A DNA stretch of 64,000 nucleotides from Molanna angustata (taxonomy: Eukaryota > Arthropoda > Insecta > Trichoptera > Molannidae): NCBI GenBank assembly GCA_963576475.1, contig OY754982.1:19835217-19899216 (forward strand). Direction: 5' to 3'. Below the pieces are notes generated by a model that was not told the origin of the DNA, searched no databases, and was given only the letters and a program-made list of their open reading frames with translations. The number at the start of each line of letters is the position of its first letter. The first letter of the stretch is position 1. The translations under genes and the position numbers were made by a program. Below are positions 53,850 through 64,000 of this stretch, piece after piece.

Positions 53850-54021
53850 TCAGTGTTCCCTCCTGGAGAGACAACGTCGAACGCATGGACGACAGTAAAA
53901 TTGTCAAAAGTGAAAAGACAGAAATACCCAACAACAGAAGACTCCTTGAAGACCTGCGAAGAGATGGAAGGACAGTTGGACCTCCTCCTCCCAGGATAAT
54001 TCCTCCACAGGTCAAATAACC
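53850..54021 (+). other. Unassigned coding-like segment
   Basis: The plus frame is open for about 57 codons to a TAA and reads charged text (ERMDDSKIVKSEKTEI, NNRRLLEDLRRDGRTVG, PPPPRIIPPQVK). It is less AT-rich than its surroundings and better balanced than random frames nearby. It has no clear splice sites and no motif I recognise. It may be a decayed transposon piece or an exon of an unknown gene. Confidence 0.3.
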
Positions 54022-54440
54022 TCATACACGATGAAGAAGACGAAGTAAACTTTCTTCAATCACTAAAGTTTCTTTGCAATCCGATGAACGGTTTAGGAGT
54101 GCACTTAATTACATTTTTTTTTATAAATATGTATTTTATAAACAAAAACAAAAATATAAATTAAATAAACGCAAATTTTTAAAGTACTGTGATAAAATAA
54201 CCTAAAATAACTTACTTTCGTTGGAAAAACTATGTAATATTTTGAATGGTTTAAAATTTTTATATCATTTACACTCAAGTACCTACTGTAAATTTTTATT
54301 TTCAAAATGAAGATGCATAGATTATATATTATTTTTATATAGTACTATTTTTTTTATTTAATGGCAATCACCCTACAGAGAGTGCTTTTTGCCTTGGTGA
54401 AAATATCATAATTTGGTTGAATTTGTTAAAATTAAATTAA

Positions 54441-54860
54441 TTAAAGTTGGATGTTATTTGACTTTAAGAAGTTAAGTAATATGATTGTTAATTTAAAATT
54501 TTGAATCGACATTATATATGATATATTGATTGGGGATTTACAAGTTATTTTAACCAGATTAAAATAGTATAAATTGTTGGAAGATATACGGTTGAAGCAA
54601 TTAAAAAATAAATGGTCAAGAGTCTCCTCCTCCTGACCACACTTACAAAGTGGAATGTTAATAACATTAATTCTGTAAAGATGGGAAGCAACAAGACAAT
54701 GGCCAATTCTCATACGCGTGATACAAGATATGTCCCCCCTTATAGAGAGTCTCTTTCCCTGAAACCAAGGTTTTTTGGGTATAAAGGGTTGGATTGCGGT
54801 GTAAAATAATCCTGTCTTATTTCGGGAAACTGTCAAGTTTTTTTCCCATCTATGAATCAT
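54441..54860 (-). pseudogene. I/Jockey-type LINE C-terminus
   Basis: The minus frame encodes 139 residues: IHRWEKNL, AIQPFIPKKPWFQG, CITRMRIGHCLVASHLYRIN, then CKCGQEEETLDHLFFNC and a hydrophobic tail. This is the region after reverse transcriptase and RNase H in I/R1/Jockey-like ORF2 proteins, closing with the C-x-C...H-x4-C knuckle. The remainder of the element is not nearby, so it is an isolated fragment. Confidence 0.75.
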
Positions 54861-55379
54861 GCTAGTTTTGAGGGTTGATAAGTAATCAGTAGTTGGAATG
54901 TTCAGATTAAGTACTAAATTAATAAAATAAATAGTTGTTTGTAATAGTCAAACATATTTTGTAGGTAAACATTTCAAAGGTATCTACACTATAAAATCAT
55001 TTCTCAGGCATTTTTTTTTTTAGTTTTTCTGCACATTAATTTTTTTTTATTTAAACATTGAAAGTATGGATTAGAAATCATGCTATTAATTATTGCAAGT
55101 AGTTGTTAAATATTAAGACAGGCAACTAAAAAAAAACAGAAAATATGTCGACATCAGCATAATATAGGTATTAAAAACAAATAAAAAAAATTAAATGCAG
55201 TTTTTTTTATTTTTTTTATATATTAATTTATTTATTTACTTTTTTATTTATCTATTTACTTATCACTATACTTTTTTTAATTAACTAAGTTTATTTATTT
55301 TTTATTATTAATTTATAGATAAATTTATTTATTTATTCATGATAAATTAATTAACTAATTTATTTAATTTATTTAAAAT
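54861..55379. other. AT-rich non-coding stretch
   Basis: Extremely T/A-rich, with no gene. Confidence 0.4.
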
Positions 55380-55505
55380 AGTTTCATCATCGTCATCATT
55401 TTCTGCCCCTCCATCCCAGTTCATCTGGGGTCAGGCCATGTCATCAGTCATCAGTCGCCATGATCTGCGACTCTGGGTCGTCTCCTGTGGGACACCTTAT
55501 TTGAC
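55380..55505 (+). repeat. Dispersed repeat scrap
   Basis: 'ttctgcccctccatcccag', 'ttcatctggggtcaggcca' and 'gatctgcgactctgggtcg' stand out as GC-rich in a very AT-rich tract. The wording resembles a 3' end of a lepidopteran LINE. There is no coding content. Confidence 0.4.
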
Positions 55506-55994
55506 ACCTCTTTCCTCCTTTTTCTTAAATAGTATATTTACTTTTTTTTTATTAATTTTTTTTTATTTATCCATTATTATTTTTTTAATTTAATATTTAT
55601 TTTTTATTTATTTAATATTAATTAATTATTTTTTATAATTATTTATTTAATAATCAATTTATATATTTACATATGATCAATTAATCAATTTATCTATTTA
55701 ATTATTATTAATTAATTTAATTATTTATTTAATATCCAGTAAGGTTAAAAAATTTTAGTAAATTTCAAATAATTTGGAAAAAATATATAATCATCATTCA
55801 AATTAATTTTATTTATTATTTATAACTATAATATTATAATTATTTTCTTTTTTGTATATAATTTAAATATACATAAAGCTTTGTATTTAAATATTTTAAT
55901 TGTTATTCACACTATCGTTATACGAGGGACCCATCACTGTCGTATTTTTTTAACTATTTCAAATGGCTAATATAATATTTTTGTATTGTTTCAG
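55506..55994. other. AT-rich intron sequence before gene 2 exon
   Basis: Nearly pure A/T with (TTTA)n-like patches. It ends in the acceptor 'tttttgtattgtttcag' (AG at 55,993-55,994). The ATG at 55,963 lies within this intron end and is not a start. Confidence 0.6.
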
Positions 55995-58587
55995 AACAAC
56001 TTCGTCGTTGAACATTTCACAGAATGATCCAGAAAAGAAACAAGAACGACACGATAAAGCTACGAATTCTCCAGCTATCGGGGAATCCATTAAAATGGTT
56101 GCCAATCAATTATTACAAGGTAACAAAACCCCACCACCGACTTCTAATCAAGGAGGAGTTGTAGAAGATACACGCACACCTCCAAAAATGAAAAATCAAC
56201 AAGTCAATAAGAATAAAACCAGCAAACCTGTCAATGACAAAACAAAAATAGAGCCAGTAGAAAATTCGCATGCTGGAATAGCAATACCAGTGAGCCCTGA
56301 AGATATTGAAAAAGAATTTCAAAAACCTAATACAACAGGTATAAAGAAAAATAACAACAAGGAAACTTCAACACCACCTGAAGGTATATCAACATGGATA
56401 CTTCTAAATGGAAATCCGACAACGATTGTTCCCAAGCCAACTGATATGAAAACGGAAAACAAATCTGGAGATCCAACTAGTAAAGATAAGAAACCTGCGC
56501 AGAATATTAAACCTAAACCAAAGCCTAATCGAGCACCACCACCATCAATTATAGTAAAACCAATATTTACCAGAAAACCTGTAGCAATAGCCAGTTCCAA
56601 TAAGTCAGATTTGATTGCCAGTGGATCAGCAGTAAATGAAAATGTAATGAATAAAATTAAAGCTTCAGTTCTTGCTAACGTACAAAAAAATAAAAATGCT
56701 GCTTTAAATAAAACTACAACGCCTGACTTATCAGAAACAACTCCAGTAATAAATAAAATGAAAATTGACAGCCCAACAGACATTGTGTTTACTTCAAATA
56801 TAATTTCTCCTAATATAACATTTGTCAAAGTTGAACAAAATTCCGAAAATAAAAATGAAGTAAGTAATGCTCAAGATCAAAAAGAGCCTCCTATAATTCA
56901 ATTTGAAGATGGTAGTAATAATATTGGGATTGAATCAAAACAAGCCGAAATTGAGCTAGAGGTCAGTACCCCTTCTTCGTCAACAAAAAATAAGAAAAAG
57001 ACATCAAGCAAAAGAAAAAAGAATAAGAATCGAAGACGTAAACCTACTACATCAAACAAAGTCGATGAAAATGTAAAGGAATCTAAAATAAACCAAAAAA
57101 ATAACACCAAGGTTGCAACTAAGACCCCTCCAAAAGAAAAACCTATAACGACACAAATATATAATTACCTGTCAAGAGAAGTTATGCCATCTGTCGGTGT
57201 AGGTTTAGTGAGTTTAGCAGGATTGGTTGGATTAGCAAGCTATTTTCTTTATCCATTTTCAAATGTTGTTCGCAGAGCTTACAATCCAAATGACAGAAAA
57301 GATGACATTTATCATCAAAATGGTGAGCAGTATGCTGACGAAGGTGGGCAAAGAGAAGAGGAAATATTAGGAGCTTTGTTCCCGGATGTTCCACCAGAAT
57401 CTAACAATAAATTACAGAATATAAATCCGTATGCAGCACAAACTCAGTTCACATACCCAAAACCATCACATGAGCAAAACATAAGATATAAAAATTCTTT
57501 TTCTAACTCTGATAGAAACGCGTATGTTCCCAATAACAGAATAGGTCAAAAAGAACACGATGTGATACAAGGATCAACGTATTCTGAGCAAATTCAATAT
57601 GACACTCATACACCAAATCAACGCGATAAATTTATAGTCTATCCACAACCACAGCCTATATATAAATCTCCAGACAGACAAATTGAAGATTCCATTTATA
57701 CGTCTGATGCATCTTATGGTAATGATGAACCTATATATGGTCAAGCTATGAGATATAGTCAGGAAATAAATTTGGATCCTACAAAGTTATCTTCAAATGC
57801 AAATCTGGACCTGAGTAGAGACGATGTAATTGAACAACAAAAGGAAACTGGTTATACAATAGATGCGATGAGCATGGATGATAAAGAACCGCAATTCGTA
57901 GTTGGAAATATCCCCAAAGAAATGATCCAAGCCGTAACGCCAGTTTCAGTTCCAGAACACGGCCCAAGGAGTTTAAGAATACGTAAAAGGAGCATAGAGC
58001 AAAAACAAAAAGAACCTAAAATAACAAGCGCAGCGGAATCGTTGCGAAAAATTCTCGACTCGCCTGAACACAGGGAAAACGATTTTAGTAATGAAATTGA
58101 CGATGAATTAGCGATGCCATATATGAAGAGTTCTTTTTCGAATAAGGGAAATATAATGATGACTTCTTATAACGAACCGGTTAATAAAAGTGATGTGGAA
58201 TTTGCATCCTCTGAAGAAAAATATCCAACGACTCAAACTGACATCCCAAAAGAAGCTGAAACAACAACAAAACAATTTATTGAAGAGAGTGTTGAAACTT
58301 CTACAGCAAATAAGAAAGAAAAAATACCCGAAGCTACGACTGTGAAATCTGTCACAACGTCTACAGACTGTAATGAAACTCAACCGCCTAACCAAGCGCA
58401 TCAACCGTTTTCATTTTTAAACTTTGTAAGAAGTCTAATAGATTTTAAGTTACGATTAGGCATCAATTTATTACAAACTACATCTGACAATATATCGAGG
58501 TATTTGAATCACATTGAAAATTCTCTCAATAATACAACACCTTCTCCTCCAGTAATAAAATATAGTTTTCGTAAGCAATTCTATTAA
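55995..58587 (+). CDS. Gene 2: last exon of a membrane-associated polar protein, unknown function
   Basis: The exon starts after a 3' splice site with the last base of a split codon and is open for 863 codons to TAA (58,585-58,587). The N-terminus and signal peptide must be in an upstream exon that I did not find. In exon residues: about 1-380 are Lys/Asn/Pro/Thr-rich, with a TWILLNGNP segment near 135 and a very basic patch (KKKTSSKRKKNKNRRRK) near 340; about 394-421 is hydrophobic (MPSVGVGLVSLAGLVGLASY, then FLYP); then a Tyr/Gln/Asp-rich region, a dibasic site (RIRKRSIEQ near 675) and a hydrophobic-amphipathic end. No known domain recognised. Motif sharing with gene 3 suggests a paralogue. 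Confidence 0.8.
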
Positions 58588-59480
58588 ATATTAGTCCTCG
58601 TAATAGTTCTGTATATATCTTTACTCACTCAGCTGATTATTTTACTTGTCTTAGAACTCACTCAATTTTTATTCATAAGAACAAAGCAGACATTAAATTT
58701 AAGTTAGTGATATCGTTTTTTTACTCAGAATTCTGTCGAATTGTCAATTAAAATTATATAATATTTAAGTAATTCAGCAAATAATATTTAAGAAGCTCAA
58801 AGATTAATATAAGGAAACTTAAGTTATTAAGATTAATTTAAAAGTATTGCTAGCTTGTACCTATTAGGACAATATATTACATAATGCTGATCTAAGGGTC
58901 CCGGGTTCGATTCCCGGTGGAGACACAGTTGTTAAAATTGTGTTTTCGGTCTGGATCTGTGAGACGATAAATATCGTAAGTCTCCAGAATGTGGCAACTT
59001 GTTATTGGGTGCGTGTCAAATAATTATTTGACAAAGTACCTGTTAGTTGCCCGAGAATCTATATAAAATAAAATAAATAAATTCATTTTACAGATTTTCA
59101 GTTATTTTCCAAGAATTCTCAATGCAATCCTAAGTAATCTTTGGGGAACATAGTAAAACAACTTTTAGTTGTTTAATTATTTCAATGAAATTAAAAAATC
59201 AGAAAAATTATTATGTTGAAAAGTTTACAATTATTGAAAAGAAATGATTCTGGGTTGTGGATAAAGTTAGTATTATGTATGTTTTGGTATATTTTCAGGA
59301 TGATTTCCTCTGAATATGAGGAAAACCTGCTGAATTTGTATTTATATACTGCTTTATAATTGTATTATTTTGAAATTGATTTCATTATAAGTTTGTAAAT
59401 ATTAGAAATAATAAGAAAAACAATATTGTAGATTTATATTGATGTAACCAATTTGTAAATGAAAATAAACATTTTAAAAA
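58588..59480 (+). other. Gene 2 3' untranslated region with SINE1 inside
   Basis: AATAAA words occur at the SINE tail (about 59,075-59,090) and at 59,464-59,469, giving two candidate polyadenylation points. The SINE may therefore contribute an alternative end. Confidence 0.45.
58885..59090 (+). mobile_element. SINE1, 5'-truncated, in the 3' region of gene 2
   Basis: It begins at the B box ('gggtcccgggttcgattccc') and continues through 'gtctggatctgtgagacga' and 'tctccagaatgtggcaac' to 'gttgcccgagaa' and an AAATAAA-type tail. The A-box half of the tRNA-like head is missing. Confidence 0.85.
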
Positions 59481-59631
59481 AATATGTTTTTATTTTTATT
59501 ATAATTATTCTTAATTTAATACGACTAAAATTTAGCGACACAGGTACATTATTATGAATAATTGAGAAAATCAAATCGATAAAAAATAATATTACTAATA
59601 TTTTAAACAAAATAATTATTTAAAAAATATC

Positions 59632-59690
59632 GTTTATTTAGTTTCTTATGACATTTTATCAATCTTATGATTATATACTGTGGGTTTATT
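59632..59690 (-). terminator. Candidate polyadenylation signals of gene 3
   Basis: TTTATT on the plus strand at 59,632-59,637 and 59,685-59,690 gives AATAAA on the transcript strand, 260-320 bases after the stop. Choice between them is not possible from sequence. Confidence 0.35.
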
Positions 59691-59952
59691 TTTGGTGTTT
59701 TATTTGTCATACACAAAATAATAATTAGAAAAAAATTGAGGAGTATTTAAAATTATAGTTTACGGTGCAAAATTATATGTCAGAAAAACTTATATGTCAG
59801 AAAACATAATTTCAAATGATTTTATACAATTATAACATAAAGGATATTTTTATGGACCCTTAATTCTAAATAAATAAATATTACATAACGCAAGAAATAA
59901 AATTAAGGTAACAAATACTGAATGAATAAATAAATCATTATGTTATAATCAG

Positions 59953-61707
59953 TCATTTAGTCCTTTCAAGAGTGGACTCGAAAGTAAAATTAGGGTTTTG
60001 AGTAACATTGTGTGACAATGTAATCGGTCTAAAAATGTTACGCTTCTTTCTTCCTAAAACCATCGGCATGATCATCGCCATAGTGGCTGGCACCAATCCT
60101 GCTCCGACCGCTGCCATCACCGCAGAACCATCAGGAGTAGGATCTGTCGCAATAACACCCTTGGATCTAACTGGCCTCGATGCGACAGTCTTGTTTATCG
60201 CTTTTGATTTCTCATACTGAATCCTCGATTCGTCCACAGTTTGAAAAGATGGCTCGACTTCCAGTAATCCACCGTGGGACAAAGTCATGTTTTCTTTCGA
60301 GCCATTGACAGCTGGCAGAACTATGAGTCTAACGGATCTGTGCGAAACTAGCGGATTGGGTGAGAGTGACATTGAACGCTGTCGGTTCTTTGGAAATTTG
60401 TATCCTTTTGTTGTGGAAAGCAGAACCCACTGTCCGTCTCCGTTCATTGGGTAAGACGAAGGATGATCTGTGTTGTAAGTGTTCGTGTAGTCTTGCGACG
60501 GTTTTCTTTGGTATCGTTTTTGCGAGTATCCGGATTCATTCGGCGGAAAATCACCCGGTCTGCCGTCGGTAATAATTACATCTTGTGCGTGATAATGGTT
60601 AGAAACTCTCCTATTGTATCCATCGTACTCATCATTTTCTTCTTCATGATCATGATTACAAGGCGGTTTTTGCGGCTTTCGATTCGCATTGTGAATGTGT
60701 TGAGTGGGACGGTTTTGCAAAGGTTTCGCCCATGAAGGCTTTGGACTTTCGTTCGTAAAATCATCTGTTTCAATATCTCCGTATCCTGGTTTATACTTGT
60801 TATTATAGTAATTATTATTGTGATTATTTGGTTTAGGAATTTGAGGAAACGTGTTGAATGGATTATCATCAAAGTCCGATTCAGGATCCGGTTTATTGTA
60901 ACCAGATTGGAATCTATCATTTGAAGTCGATGGATCTCTTTCAGAATCATATGAATTAAAATTATTATTTGGTTTTTGACTGTTCGCCTGCCATTTAGAT
61001 ATTTTACTTCTCGTCCAAGGTATAGCTTCTAATGTGACCCAACCATCACGGTCGTTGTAGGGATGCTGATTTTTCTTAGAATCAATATCATCCCATCCGT
61101 TATATTTTTTCTTTCCATCTTTGTGTCCCTGTATGTCAATTCTATCCGAAATTTTGTTCTTGCTAAAAACTTTTTCATTAAAATAATCATCTTCATAGGG
61201 TGTCGTTAGTTGCATTTGCTGTAATATTTTTTTGGTTTTATCATCGGCATTTTTTATCTTTTCGGCGTATTCCTTCAGAAATTTATTCAATAGTTCTGGC
61301 GAATAGACAGTCCTTTTGTCTTTATCAAATTGGTCGTCATGACAAGATGGACCATAACATCTTTCTCCGTCTTTTCTTGTTTTCACACCGCCTTCTTCCT
61401 TTTCATGAGACGACCCAGGAACGATGTAGTCCTTGCTTTTTCTTTCATCATATTGACTACTTGAATCCGTAGAAAGAGATTTGGCGCCTCTATCAATTTT
61501 CTGTTTATTCGAATCGGCTTCGATGATTGTGATGGGACTGGATCCTGGCACATCTAATTGATAGGCTTTCACGCCATCCCCTAAATTGACCTTGTAAGAT
61601 TTTTCGAGCTGTGATTGTGAATTAGTGAACATCACAGTTTCACCACAAACATTGACAACACAAAACAGAATGCAGATAGCTGCTTCAACAGTCCTGTAAC
61701 CACACAT
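59953..61707 (-). CDS. Gene 3: secreted or membrane-tethered polar protein, unknown function
   Basis: 584 residues from ATG at 61,705-61,707 to TGA at 59,953-59,955 in one exon (the GTG nine bases upstream is not preferred). Residues 1-22 (MCGYRTVEAAICILFCVVNV plus CG) are a signal peptide. Residues 60-330 are Lys/Asp/Asn-rich, including an ERCYGPSCHDD Cys pair near 115 and Asn repeats near 300. A WVLLSTTKGYKFP segment lies near 425, VRLIVLPAVNGS near 455. Near 527-556 VMAAVGAGLVPATMAMIMPM is hydrophobic and is followed by a furin-like GRKKR and a short N-glycosylatable tail. The WVLL and VM-x2-VG-x-GLV motifs recur in gene 2. Convergent with gene 2. No family recognised. Confidence 0.85.
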   Translation of the reverse strand: MCGYRTVEAAICILFCVVNVCGETVMFTNSQSQLEKSYKVNLGDGVKAYQLDVPGSSPITIIEADSNKQKIDRGAKSLSTDSSSQYDERKSKDYIVPGSSHEKEEGGVKTRKDGERCYGPSCHDDQFDKDKRTVYSPELLNKFLKEYAEKIKNADDKTKKILQQMQLTTPYEDDYFNEKVFSKNKISDRIDIQGHKDGKKKYNGWDDIDSKKNQHPYNDRDGWVTLEAIPWTRSKISKWQANSQKPNNNFNSYDSERDPSTSNDRFQSGYNKPDPESDFDDNPFNTFPQIPKPNNHNNNYYNNKYKPGYGDIETDDFTNESPKPSWAKPLQNRPTQHIHNANRKPQKPPCNHDHEEENDEYDGYNRRVSNHYHAQDVIITDGRPGDFPPNESGYSQKRYQRKPSQDYTNTYNTDHPSSYPMNGDGQWVLLSTTKGYKFPKNRQRSMSLSPNPLVSHRSVRLIVLPAVNGSKENMTLSHGGLLEVEPSFQTVDESRIQYEKSKAINKTVASRPVRSKGVIATDPTPDGSAVMAAVGAGLVPATMAMIMPMVLGRKKRNIFRPITLSHNVTQNPNFTFESTLERTK

Positions 61708-61954
61708 TTTACCCACGTATGTATTTTAATTTAGCAAATAATTTTTATATTATACATTATTAATCACAAATTCACAATATTCATTTTACGACACTAAATT
61801 TTTTTAACTTGTAAAGCACTAAATGTTAATTTCGTTTATATGTAGATTTTCACTCATGAACGAGATCCAAACGTAATTTTGGTATGTTGTTTTTAGTGTT
61901 GGTCTTGACTTTGAAAATATGTGTCTGTGGCTGATCTCGGTCAGATGTTGAGGA

Positions 61955-61990
61955 GCAACTGAGGCGCATCTCCAACGCCCCACTGATATA
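61955..61990 (-). promoter_or_regulatory. Core promoter of gene 3
   Basis: On the minus strand an arthropod initiator CTCAGTTG places +1 at 61,960, and a TATATC box begins exactly 30 bases upstream (61,990-61,985). The implied leader before the ATG at 61,707 is about 253 nt if unspliced. The TATA/initiator pairing suggests focused, regulated expression. Confidence 0.5.
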
Positions 61991-63149
61991 CTCCAGTTCT
62001 TTAGGGCTGTGAGAAAGCACAGATTACATCCACACTATTGTGATAGTATCCCCTCCCCTTGGCATCGCTTTTACTTTAGTTTGCCTTGTGAACTCGACGG
62101 TGGTCGGTGCTGCAGAACACACCAACCGCGACTTCAAATAATAATTTGTTTATAATAACCAAACGATTACAATAGAAATTATTCACGATAATTGCACATC
62201 TTTCCATTGCATGCAATGTCCACAAAATATCCAACTCGTGGAAATTTTATTTATATTACAATAAAAAATGACTTTAAATATTGTCTTCAAAATACAAACA
62301 ATGGATGACACTTTAATACAGTTTTGATGGCCGTTCCTATATTTAGTAAATATTTTTTTGTAGCATATTTGAATATTATTCAATGATAATGACTATATAA
62401 TTACAATAAAACTATCCGATGAAATTATTTTAATTTTAAATAACATTACGACATGTCCCAAACGGGATAGGAAGAGGGAATTGAACGCCACAAGCATATC
62501 CTAGCAAACACTCAACGCTTTCACCACTCATACTTAATTAATCCCGGGATACTGAATTCTGGAATCCCGAACTTTTACGTCACCGTAATCTTGGTTTTTG
62601 GATCGAAAATTTCTGGTACCATAATACCGGATCTAAAAAAAAATTAAGCGTTGGAAATACTCGTGTTTCCTACCAATATCATTCATAATAAGATGGTCAG
62701 TGGTTATTCTTGGGCGATGTTTGTCCTTTGAACTACACATGTCATTATATCGTATTTTTGTAGAGTATGTACTGGCTGTTCAGACGTACTGAGTTAAAGT
62801 TATGATTAGCAAACCAGAATTTGTTATTTATTCGAAAACACAGTTTTGAAAAATATCGATTCGTTTTAAGCACGCGTAATATAAATAACTTGAATTCAAA
62901 TCATGATAATATACTTAATTATCTAAGTTATTTTTTTAAGGCTTGCCTTAAACGCACCGATTTTTTTTAACCGTGTTTTCGAATTAATCCAACTGTCGAT
63001 TTGTTCAAGAGAACTTTGTTCTCTTAACATATCGACAATGTTTAAAACCAGGATATGCGAGATTTGTATGAAGGATCTATATTTTTCACGGCTTTTCCAA
63101 ATTTGAAGTCAAAAAACACCAACTTAGAGGCTTCACAGCATATATGTTC
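61991..63149. other. Upstream region of gene 3, then non-coding
   Basis: 62,030-62,130 is less AT-rich ('cccctccccttggcatcgc', 'ctcgacggtggtcggtgctg') and may hold regulatory sites of gene 3. The rest shows no gene. Confidence 0.35.
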
Positions 63150-63179
63150 CATATACGGATTTACTCAGAATTCGGAGTA

Positions 63180-63215
63180 CAATATTTCGTGTGTCTGTGT
63201 GTGTGTGTGTGTCCC
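63180..63215 (+). repeat. GT microsatellite
   Basis: 'gtgtgtctgtgtgtgtgtgt' followed by a C run. Surrounding sequence may be a dispersed repeat, unclassified. Confidence 0.7.
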
Positions 63216-63726
63216 CCCTATTAACTTTTGATCTGCTCAATTTACAGAACCAAAATTTTCAGAATATATAAACACTAATAGGCCACAAAAACTTTTATAC
63301 TCAGAATTTTGAATTTTTGTTTCAGTCAGGGGTTATCAACTTTTGAATTTTTACTTTATTTTTCCATATATCTCAGAAACCATAAAAGCTAGAACGCTGA
63401 AAATTGGTATGAATATAGACAAATGCAAAATCTCAAATTTAATTTCTCAAACATTTTTTATTAAGTAAAATATTTTTTTATGAAAAATTTATGTGTTTAA
63501 CTGTCTATATTTCCAAAATTTTTAAAAATATCAAAAAAAGCCGAAACACCCCAACTAGATAATTTAATTTTCTATAAAAAATATCAACCTTTTTAGTAGT
63601 ACATCTCAATTTTTTTTTAACAATTTTTATAAAAATTGGATTTAGTGACGACATCGCTTCATACAATTTGTTAGCAGTCGCCTATACACAATATCTAAGA
63701 AGACTTAATAGTTTGATACTTAATAT

Positions 63727-63830
63727 CTAAACATACATACATACCATCATGCTGTTTTCATATTCCGGGTAGGAAAAAAGGACTGACCTCCATACTATCC
63801 TATCTTGACATACATACCTACATGTGTTGT
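63727..63830 (-). repeat. LINE 3' end with (TATG)n tail, inverted
   Basis: On the minus strand the sequence ends 'gcatgatggtatgtatgtat', the same style of end as LINE family B and repeat D, preceded by 'aggtcagtcctttttt'. Only the non-coding 3' end is present. Confidence 0.5.
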
Positions 63831-64000
63831 ATTGAAAACAAAATATCTTAAAATATTCAATAATTTGGATTTTTGGGTTTATAGTTTGGTACTTATTCTT
63901 CAACTATACATACTATCGCTATCGACAGTTGGATCTCATGTTTTACATGCAACTAGTACTAAAATTCAGGTTTGCTAATCATATTTTTTTCTATTATAAA

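Noticed and set aside
55963..55994. Start of gene 2 at the ATG 55,963
   Set aside because: The codons between 55,963 and 55,994 overlap an excellent intron 3' end (tttttgtattgtttcag), and the predicted N-terminus is not a good signal peptide.

Overview
This is a roughly 70% A+T eukaryotic genomic window, almost certainly from an insect and most probably a moth or butterfly (Lepidoptera). The evidence is a tRNA-derived SINE family, a Helitron with a TC start and a CTAG|T end, BEL/Pao, RTE-like and CR1/Jockey-like retroelements, recurrent 'taggtacctac' words, spliced genes with short consensus splice sites, and secreted proteins of an insect style. The order is inferred from repeat style; no diagnostic gene was recognised.

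Positions 1-45,400 are a transposon-rich non-genic stretch, either intergenic or a very large intron. In order it holds: a 99% identical 243-bp direct duplication (418-1201); a LINE C-terminal fragment (1.5-2.0 kb); an RTE-like LINE scrap (2.4-2.96 kb); a nested foldback element (3.15-4.19 kb); a SINE split by a 645-bp LINE insertion with an 11-bp target duplication (7.27-8.05 kb); several LINE 3' ends (9.4, 12.57-14.06, 14.88-17.35 kb); a probable Helitron (17,448-24,262) carrying a 66-bp minisatellite and disrupted by a nearly intact CR1/Jockey-like LINE (about 19,520-23,768); a BEL/Pao LTR retrotransposon (26,071-34,335) whose 5' leader is interrupted by a Merlin-like DNA transposon (26,613-28,720, 8-bp target duplication); and a field of SINEs, LINE ends and a foldback MITE up to 45.1 kb.

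Positions 45.4-62 kb hold three host genes that I do not recognise by name: gene 1 (+, 45,989-48,556), gene 2 (+, last exon 55,995-58,587) and gene 3 (-, 61,707-59,953). All encode long, polar, low-complexity proteins with dibasic sites and one late hydrophobic segment. Genes 1 and 3 begin with clear signal peptides; gene 2 needs an upstream exon that I could not find. Genes 2 and 3 share a VM-x2-VG-x-GLV motif at the membrane segment and are convergent, so the three may be a divergent cluster of secreted or membrane-tethered extracellular proteins. Gene 3 has a TATA-like box exactly 30 bp upstream of an arthropod initiator.

The most unusual items are: (i) an intron-like segment between ORF1 and ORF2 of the CR1-like LINE whose removal would fuse the two frames exactly, in an element whose ORF2 has no ATG before its endonuclease; (ii) two copies of a 140-bp, nearly perfect palindrome inside the Merlin-like element; (iii) an 18-bp palindrome present in only one of the two BEL LTRs; (iv) the gene cluster of unknown function.
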